DNA from: Helicoverpa zea
Taxonomy: Eukaryota; Arthropoda; Insecta; Lepidoptera; Noctuidae
Direction of reading: 5' to 3'
Length of the DNA stretch: 64,000 nt
NCBI RefSeq assembly: GCF_022581195.2
Contig: NC_061469.1
Coordinates: 10,348,501 to 10,412,500 of the forward strand
The first letter of the stretch is position 1, and each line of letters opens with the position of its first letter. The notes beneath the pieces were generated by a model. The model did no database searches and was not told the DNA's origin. It saw only the letters and a program-made list of their open reading frames with translations. A program made the translations under genes and the position numbers. Positions 57,678 to 64,000 of the stretch are shown here, piece by piece.

Positions 57678-57711
57678 GATTACTTACAATAGTATGTTTT
57701 AAATAGACAAG

Positions 57712-58356
57712 TTACTCCTGCAACAGTTTCTCGTCTTCAGTGTCTCCAATAACAGGATCTAAGTCGCAGCCGTCGCGCATCAACCGGTCAATGCAGTCAG
57801 CCCTGTATGCAGCGAGGTTGTCAACCACCTTGTTCTTGGACTTGATTGCCTTTAACTTGCGCTCTGAAACGAGAATATAATGTGTTAATATAATTTTACA
57901 ACCACAATTTTGTAAAAACTTTGGGAAATTATGAAGAAAATTTTTTATGTGCACCTTTAGAAATTTTAAATGCACTACAGTTGTAATAATGTTTCGTGTG
58001 TAGATTCAATGAGTGCGCACAACCTTGGGTAGACAGCGACTAGTCCGGTACAAGCGCGCGGCGAGTAGTGAATGTGGCCACAGCCCCGCGTCACACAAAA
58101 TATATTTCGTAATCGCACCACTGTCCCACAAATCACATTTCAAGTTACATTGTGTAGCAACATAGTCGCCCAACAACCAATAACCAATCAAAAGTCGTTA
58201 AATTGCGATTAGAACTTGAACTTATTATCAATTACCTAAAATAGCGAGATACTGCTCAGAATCCGATAACTTCTCGGACACGGAAGGAGGTTGGAAATTG
58301 TCTTCAAACTCCGATACAACCTCGGAATTATTGACTTCGCTGCCCCAAGGATCCAT
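57712..58356 (-). CDS. CCDC32 homologue (small coiled-coil protein)
   Basis: Exons 58236-58356 and 57712-57863 total 273 nt, 90 residues, joined G|AG through gtaatt and gtttcag. The start is ATG at 58356 (MDPWGSEVNN). SDSEQYLAILERKLKAIKSK matches the conserved DSExYLxxLExKLxxIK core of CCDC32, followed by an amphipathic, charged helix and an acidic tail (IGDTEDEKLLQE). Vertebrate CCDC32 helps assemble the AP2 clathrin adaptor; the same role here is inference. The protein is shorter than vertebrate CCDC32, lacking its long C-terminal tail. Its stop is 34 bp from the sepiapterin reductase start. Confidence 0.8.
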
Positions 58357-60630
58357 CAAAGTCTGCAAATAATACGCAAAAAATGCAATTACTTCAATAA
58401 TATTTACTTACATTAGCACGATTCTTTTCACGGCTTACACGTGATCATAAGAAATAATAGTTTGCCATAACAACTTACTCAAAGGTAGGCTAAACGCCTA
58501 TTAATTTATTTAACGATGGTGGATAAGATTTTGTACAAAAAATAATAGGTACAAGTACAAATAATACAGATTAAAGTTCTGAGAAACCTGACATGACAAT
58601 CAATCAAATCAATGACATTAAAATTATCAGCGTTTCAAAATACGTAAATATAATTGTAAGCATTTACGTTTCATTTCATTATGAAATACATTACACTTTA
58701 CTAGAATTATGGGAACAAAACGAGCACTCATTGGTTTTTCTATTAAAATATGTAAAATTACTTATCAACCCACCTTTTTGAACATTACCAGCTTTTTGTG
58801 TGTCAAAATATTCTGTCGCGTAAATGCTTCAAATGTCATAAAAGATTACAATATCTGGAACGCAATCATAGGCATAGACAATAAAATTCAGAGACAAACC
58901 AAAATTTTTCATAAAGTGCCAGTAAAGTAAGTAGATTAGATCTAATAATAATATCAAGAAAATAAAACACGTAACTAGCGTTTATAATTAATTAAATCAT
59001 AATTGTTGTATAACAAAAGTTATGTAAGTCATAACAAAATTGGCAACATTGACATATATTCTAGCGATAGACAAGAACATCCATACAAATAATTTACCCG
59101 CTATGTCGTCTTTTGACATTTCGTTGACGTATTATGACATGTAGTCATCCTCATTGATGTTAATTGCAGAAGTGTCGCTCGTATTTTGCCTACATTTTTC
59201 ATTACTCAAAAAGTTTATATCTAAGTGAATTCAAAATCATGTAATATATCAAAAAGTTTATTTATATCTAATTGAATGCAAAATCATGTAATATATTAAA
59301 ACCAGGAACTTATTTTTAGGGTTTTTAATATTAATTACGATGTTTTTTTTCTTAAGAGGGCTATCACAAATTTTCGCGAATTTAATTATTTTTTCTTGAA
59401 AGTAAGAACATACCATGACAAAGTGAAGTCTGTTTTCATTGATATTTTACCTACTGCTAGTTTTATGGCACATCTGTTTCTGCACGATTTTCTTAATCCA
59501 TAATTCAAGATGGCGGGCGGGAACAAATTAATGCATATTTGTAAAATTGAATTGTAAATGAAAAGTATGATATACAAGCGTTGTAATAGCATGAACAGCG
59601 TGTAATTTTACTAACTTGACTCTCGAATAGTTTATATGTGTAAGTTTATACCTTGATATGTATTTTCTATTTTATAATTGTAGTTTCATAGACATCCATC
59701 TGACGCAGGTGTCAAAATCGCTCTGATTTGCCATTTTGGGCACTGCATAGTCTGCAGTGCAGTTCAGTGTGGTAAGCTTTTTGTTCGGAACGTTCTATCT
59801 AGTACGTAGTACATATATATCGATGATTGGCAATAAGATTACAACTTTTGTAATAGGTATCGGCTGGAAAATAAAGCGGGAAATTCAAATTAAGAATCTG
59901 GAAATCTGTGAAAATTAATTTTTAATAATTATTATTCGTATCTTACAGATTTTCAGAGTAGGTAGCCGGTTAATAATTACCATTTATGTTATTCTATGTA
60001 TTTACTTTTGTTCAAAAACGTGTTAAGTATTGAATATCCCTTAAACTCAATTAGGTATATAAGTACACTTACCTATTATGTTACACAATTAATTTGTATA
60101 CTCAACTAGTTTTCACCAGCGGGAACCACAAAGTTGGGAAAAGGCTAGACAGTTGTGATGATTTGTACACTGAAGGCTCCAAAACTACGCTGCGGGTTGT
60201 TCGAAAGAGATACCGCGGCCCTGGTACATAAAAGGCCTATGACGGAACACGACGGTTTTTAGTCAGAAAGATTCTGACAGTCCCTCACCGCTGCTAACCC
60301 ACAGCGGGAGGGGTCATTTGATGATTTTTGACGTCGGAAAAAAAAGAAAAAAAAAAGGCTCCAAAACTACTATACAGATATGAAAGATTATTTCACTGTT
60401 GGAAAGCTAGACTATCAACCCCAGGCATAAATCCAGGTGACATAGACCATATGTTATCCGGGTCAACCGGGTGCAGGAAGTAGTTCCCACGGGACGCAAG
60501 TAAAATGGCGGAAAAAGCTAGTAAGTACGTTATATTTAGGTACATCGAAATAACATAGTAAATAGTCTATTTATCCTCCGGGTACCCTCGAGACGTAGGT
60601 AAAACCTTTGCTATAGTTTATTTTTAGACT
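58357..60630. other. Spacer without recognised gene
   Basis: The first few hundred bases should hold the CCDC32 promoter. Further on the DNA is AT-rich, with an AGTTGGGAAAAGGCTAGAC repeat piece near 60130 and a reverse SINE-like fragment near 60386-60530. No gene is seen. Confidence 0.4.
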
Positions 60631-61054
60631 TATAGTCTGTTTTTTAATCTCGTAGACTAAATTGACACTTGCAAAATGTCAAACTTTCTAATAATTTTGC
60701 TAGCTCTGTGGTGCAGTGTTGTACTTACCATACCGGTTCGTTGAATCGTAACTTTTTATCTATAATAGACGAATTTAATATTCATTCAAAGTTTTATATT
60801 TAAAATTCACGTACGTACACATGGCTGTACGACGTGCTACAAACTGCCAGGGATATCTGACCACGGTCCACGCAAAGCCATGCGTAATCATCAAGGATAA
60901 GCCCATTATTTCAGGATGACTTATTGTAAAAAGTTACGATTCAACGTACCGGTATCGTAAGTACAACACTGCACCACAGAGCTAGCAAAATTATTTGGAA
61001 GTTTGACATTTTGCAAGTGTCAATTTAGTCTACGAGATTAAAAAACAGACTATA
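60631..61054. mobile_element. 424-bp MITE with about 125-bp TIRs
   Basis: TATAGTCTGTTTTTTAATCT at the left end returns inverted at the right end, and the match continues with few differences for about 125 bp through GTGGTGCAGTGTTGTACTTA to AATCGTAACTTTTT. About 165 bp of unrelated sequence separates the arms. TA at the ends suggests Tc1/mariner-type insertion. Confidence 0.8.
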
Positions 61055-61312
61055 GGTACTTACCTACCTACTAGTATTTACTTACTACACCTACACTTTA
61101 GATGCTACACTTATGATCTTAGTAAAATAAGGTTGCTCTTATTTCGTGAAGATGTGGGCATTATTGCGTGGGTAGCGCTTCTAGTCTCCAGGTAGGAAGA
61201 ACTTTTTGTGAAATATATGAACTTAATTCCGGGGTAGCTACTTAGCCAGACTACCTACGCAGCCTAAGTAAATATGTACGTATGTATAGAGTAGCTAAGT
61301 ACCTATATGTAT

Positions 61313-61500
61313 CACTAGCCTCTGCCAGCGGTTTCACCCGCATCCCGTGGAAACCTCTGCACGAACCCTGATAAAAAGCCTACAGCCTTCCTCGATAAAT
61401 GGGCTATCTAACACTGAAAGAATTTTTCAAATCGGACCAGTAGTTCCTGAGATTAGCGCGTTCAAACAAACTCTTCAGCTTTATAATATTAGTATAGATA
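61313..61500 (+). repeat. SINE-like interspersed repeat, copy 2
   Basis: Same family as 1352-1543: CTCTGCCAGCGGTTTCACCC start and TTATAATATTAGTATAGAT end. Confidence 0.8.
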
Positions 61501-61817
61501 TAGACTATCTTCTGCCAGCCCCGGGCCGGTCCAGGACCTGGGTGGACCACTAATTGAAATGTTAAACACGATGTTTTATGTTTTTGTTCCATCAGGTATA
61601 CATTTAATAAGTAGATAATTTTTATACCGAGTGAATAGGTATATAAATAGATAGAGGTAGAGTAGTTTTGCTGAAGAATTCGTGCTCGCGGCGCTCGCTC
61701 TTCATTCTTTATTTACTCTTTATCCGTATCCAAAAGGAGGAGATGGAACCCTGTTACTAAGAATCCGCTTCCACTGTCCGGGTTGTCTACATGCTGTACT
61801 TTTTCTAGTTCTAATTA

Positions 61818-61981
61818 TTCCGTGGGAACTACTTCCCGTACCGGGATAAAAAGTAGCCTATAGCCTTCCTCGATAAATGGGCTATCTAACACTGAATTAA
61901 ATTTTCAAATCGGACCAGTAGTTCCTGAGATTAGCGCGTTCAAACAAACGAACTCTTCAGCTTTATAATATTAGTATAGAT
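61818..61981 (+). repeat. SINE-like interspersed repeat, copy 3 (5' truncated)
   Basis: Starts within the family at CCGTGGGAACTACTTCCCGT and ends TTATAATATTAGTATAGAT. It is nearer to copy 1 than to copy 2 in the CCGTACCGGGATAAAAAGTA stretch. Confidence 0.8.
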
Positions 61982-62240
61982 TACGTACGGTACAGAACCT
62001 TGCTAGGAACTAGTCAATGTTCTATTTTTTGTTGTTGTGTAAATACATATTCCTGAAATTTTAAAAGCGTCTGAATCAGCAACGCTATTTTCATTTTTTT
62101 TCTAAGCCGTTTAATTGAAATTTTAGTGTAGTTTAGCACCTAATTATGTAGGTGTGTAGGTATACAAAACGGACTTATGTCTGTAAAATCCTAAATCAAG
62201 CTATTGATTAGTTTAGAAAAACACAGGGTTTGTTAAAAAT

Positions 62241-62276
62241 ATTCACGCACACATAGTTAACTATGTGTGCGTGAAT
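62241..62276. repeat. Perfect 36-bp palindrome
   Basis: ATTCACGCACACATAGTT is followed at once by its reverse complement, with no spacer. The match ends at 36 bp. No flanking element is recognised. Confidence 0.9.
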
Positions 62277-62675
62277 TACAATAAGTACTTATTTTATGTA
62301 TAAGCTTGAAAAAGATATCTTTCATAAAATATGGTTGAAAACAAACTAATCTTAACGGCTTTGCGATAAAGTTGAAGTTTGATTACCAACCGTATAATTT
62401 ATAGCACGACTTTGTTCTTTCATTATGATAGTAGACTCTAGTATATCAAAAATAAGGTTGAATTTGGAGTGGGTGATATTTGTAGCGATAAAGCCATCTA
62501 CACACTCGCGCGCGAATCACGGCGCCAATCGCGACGCGAATCGCGGCGCGAATTGGAGCAAGAACTGCCAACTGTCCACACTGGCAGAGGTTCGCGCCGG
62601 GCTCTCAGTATAGTTCGCGCACTTGACGCGTATGCACGCCAAGCATTTAATCAATATAGTTTATTTGTAGTCGGT

Positions 62676-63331
62676 ATGGACAGTGAAACCACTACAGCAG
62701 CTGCGGGGCTACTTTGCGCTTTAGCAATTTATAGTTACGCCATAAAGAAAAAACAAACAATTCAAAAGAAGCAAAGAAAACGGAGATGGTGGATTACCAC
62801 CATTCACCGAAACAGAACCAGGTAAGTACCAATTTATTATGCTTTCTCATAGAGTTTAGGATATAGTAAGTACGTAGTACAAGATGGGTGAAATAAATAT
62901 ATATTCACTTTTAGCTATATAAAATTACAGTTTTAATAACAGTTAAAATGTAATACGCCGCTGTAACATATCTTGTGATGTGGGATCTGATACTTGATAA
63001 CTTTGTATTTTGTTACAGTGCAACCATGGAGGAGCAGTTGAATGAACTAGTTGCAGAACCTACAGATGAATTCAAAAAGTTTTCCCGGATGTCATTAAAT
63101 GATTTTGAATATTTGCTTAGTCAAATTTCAACACGAATTTCAAAACAAGACACCCAATTACGAAAAGCTATTCCTGCCCAGATACGTCTCGCTATAACAC
63201 TGAGATACTTAGCAACAGGAGATGACTTTGAAAGCCTTCATTTTTTGTTCAAAGTTTCACCACAAATAATATCAAAAATTATACCCGAAGTTTGCCATGC
63301 CCTATGTGAAGTGTTAGAGGATGAAATAAAA
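62676..63331 (+). pseudogene. Harbinger transposase, N-terminal two exons only
   Basis: Exons 62676-62821 and 63019-63331 join AG|T in frame to give 153 codons. RKRRWWITTIHRNR starts the family's N-terminal block. FSRMSLNDFEYLLSQI, then LRKAIPAQIRLAITLRYLAT and FKVSPQIISKIIPEVCHAL, match Harbinger (DDE_Tnp_4) transposases up to the helix-turn-helix. The donor AAA|gtaagg is sound, but no downstream exon with the catalytic DDE fits before the partner gene's stop. Both exons are open, so the core was lost by deletion rather than by point mutation. Confidence 0.75.
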
Positions 63332-63471
63332 GTAAGGACATCAATTTAATACTTTTATTATGCATATACAGAACTACTTAGAATCTAGAATATAACTTTG
63401 CAAAATCAACCAAATATAATAACAAAATTCAATAGACAATAAAAACAAAATTCGGTAATTTCAGTAGGTAT

Positions 63472-64000
63472 TTAACTTAAGTCAAAAGCTGTCTGAACTA
63501 TATCATTATTATGATCAGATGTGTTTGCATCTTGGTTCTCTGGTAAATGAAGGACAGGATAATCTGGTGTACGAATTAGCCGGTTCGATTGAATAATGAT
63601 ATTAGAAGGTGGGGCTGATATTACTTGTCTATTTTGGTAATAAGTATTTTGATTCGCCTGCCCGTAATGAAATGGAGGCTCTGAATGCGTAGATGATGAT
63701 GTGCCTGTTCTTGGTTCATAAAAATGAGGTGGCGATGGAGTCATCACTAAAGGGTCATCAAATTGGTATTGTAAATACATCCCATCAATGTCGTGCATCA
63801 ACTTCAATCTATTCTTTTCAGATAATTTTCGCAACTTATTTGCTAATAGTTTTCCGTATAAATCGCAATCATCGTCTTGCTGAATAGGCTGTAATGGGTT
63901 CCTTTTTAGCGTGGATTTGAAGGTGATAAGAGCGTCTTTAACGACATTTCCTGCGTCAACCACTTCTGAAGAGATTTTGCGTCGGTGGATTGTCTGGTCA
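63472..64000 (-). CDS. Harbinger-associated MADF/BESS-type protein, C-terminal exon, partial
   Basis: The frame is open from the window edge to TAA at 63472. YGKLLANKLRKLSEKNRLKL followed by MHDIDGMYLQYQF is a BESS-like motif, which often ends MADF or Myb/SANT-like proteins. The tail is polar and rich in Ser, Pro, Asn and Gln. Such proteins are the second gene of Harbinger elements, where they bind DNA and import the transposase. The N-terminal DNA-binding part lies beyond 64000. Confidence 0.65.
   Translation of the reverse strand, partial: DQTIHRRKISSEVVDAGNVVKDALITFKSTLKRNPLQPIQQDDDCDLYGKLLANKLRKLSEKNRLKLMHDIDGMYLQYQFDDPLVMTPSPPHFYEPRTGTSSSTHSEPPFHYGQANQNTYYQNRQVISAPPSNIIIQSNRLIRTPDYPVLHLPENQDANTSDHNNDIVQTAFDLS

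Larger units (their letters stand above)
62488..64000. mobile_element. PIF/Harbinger element, left part, cut by window edge
   Basis: The left end is probably near 62488, where AGCCATCTACACACTCGCGC begins a GC-rich stretch unlike the surroundings. It carries the transposase start (plus) and the BESS-domain partner gene (minus), the two-gene set of Harbinger elements. Only 140 bp lies between the transposase donor at 63331 and the partner stop at 63472, so the DDE core is missing. The right end is beyond the window. Confidence 0.7.

Noticed and set aside
57487..57702. Plus-strand frames across sepiapterin reductase
   Set aside because: Antisense shadows of a well-supported enzyme gene.

Overview
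This window is eukaryotic nuclear DNA from an insect, almost certainly a moth or butterfly. It is AT-rich, its genes are split by GT-AG introns, and it is crowded with interspersed repeats of types common in Lepidoptera: SINE-like copies ending in TTATAATATTAGTATAGAT, repeats with an AACATAGTTGGGA core, many MITEs, and a BEL/Pao LTR element. The gene families are those of an insect: SMYD4-like, a single MAGE/NSE3, Slob, sepiapterin reductase and CCDC32. I assembled the exon models by hand from splice sites, phase and protein similarity.

Layout. 0-3.4 kb: C-terminally cut SMYD4-like methyltransferase (minus strand), with a two-ORF THAP-type DNA transposon in its intron. 3.4-8.2 kb: no host gene seen; it holds a hAT-type element carrying a LINE fragment and a GC-rich foldback with perfect 93-bp arms. 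8.2-10.0 kb: five-exon NSE3/MAGE gene. 10.6-40.7 kb: four paralogous SLC25 carriers of the 2-oxoglutarate/malate type, all on the plus strand, here called A (10.6-20.6), B (25.6-27.2), C (27.9-30.8) and D (38.3-40.7). A, C and D are complete six-exon genes with the same intron phases. B has lost exon 3 and exon 6 and its signature motifs are mutated. A complete ten-exon slowpoke-binding protein gene (Slob, 32.0-37.2 kb) lies between C and D.

42.5-51.2 kb: complete BEL/Pao retrotransposon with two 1,239-bp LTRs that read as identical, a 5-bp target duplication and one open 1,940-codon gag-pol. 51.5-54.5 kb: last two exons of an uncertain minus-strand membrane-protein gene (possibly Osiris-like), whose intron holds a 1.9-kb foldback element with about 310-bp arms and a roughly 150-bp satellite core. 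56.9-58.4 kb: CCDC32 and sepiapterin reductase, same strand, 34 bp apart, possibly one dicistronic message. 58.4-62.5 kb: repeats, MITEs and a perfect 36-bp palindrome. 62.5-64.0 kb: left part of a PIF/Harbinger element with the start of the transposase and, converging on it, the end of its BESS-domain partner gene.

The host genes do not form one pathway. The clear biological unit is the carrier array: duplications of an intron-bearing mitochondrial carrier gene at different stages of divergence. The rest is a catalogue of mobile-element insertion, some of it nested with readable target duplications.
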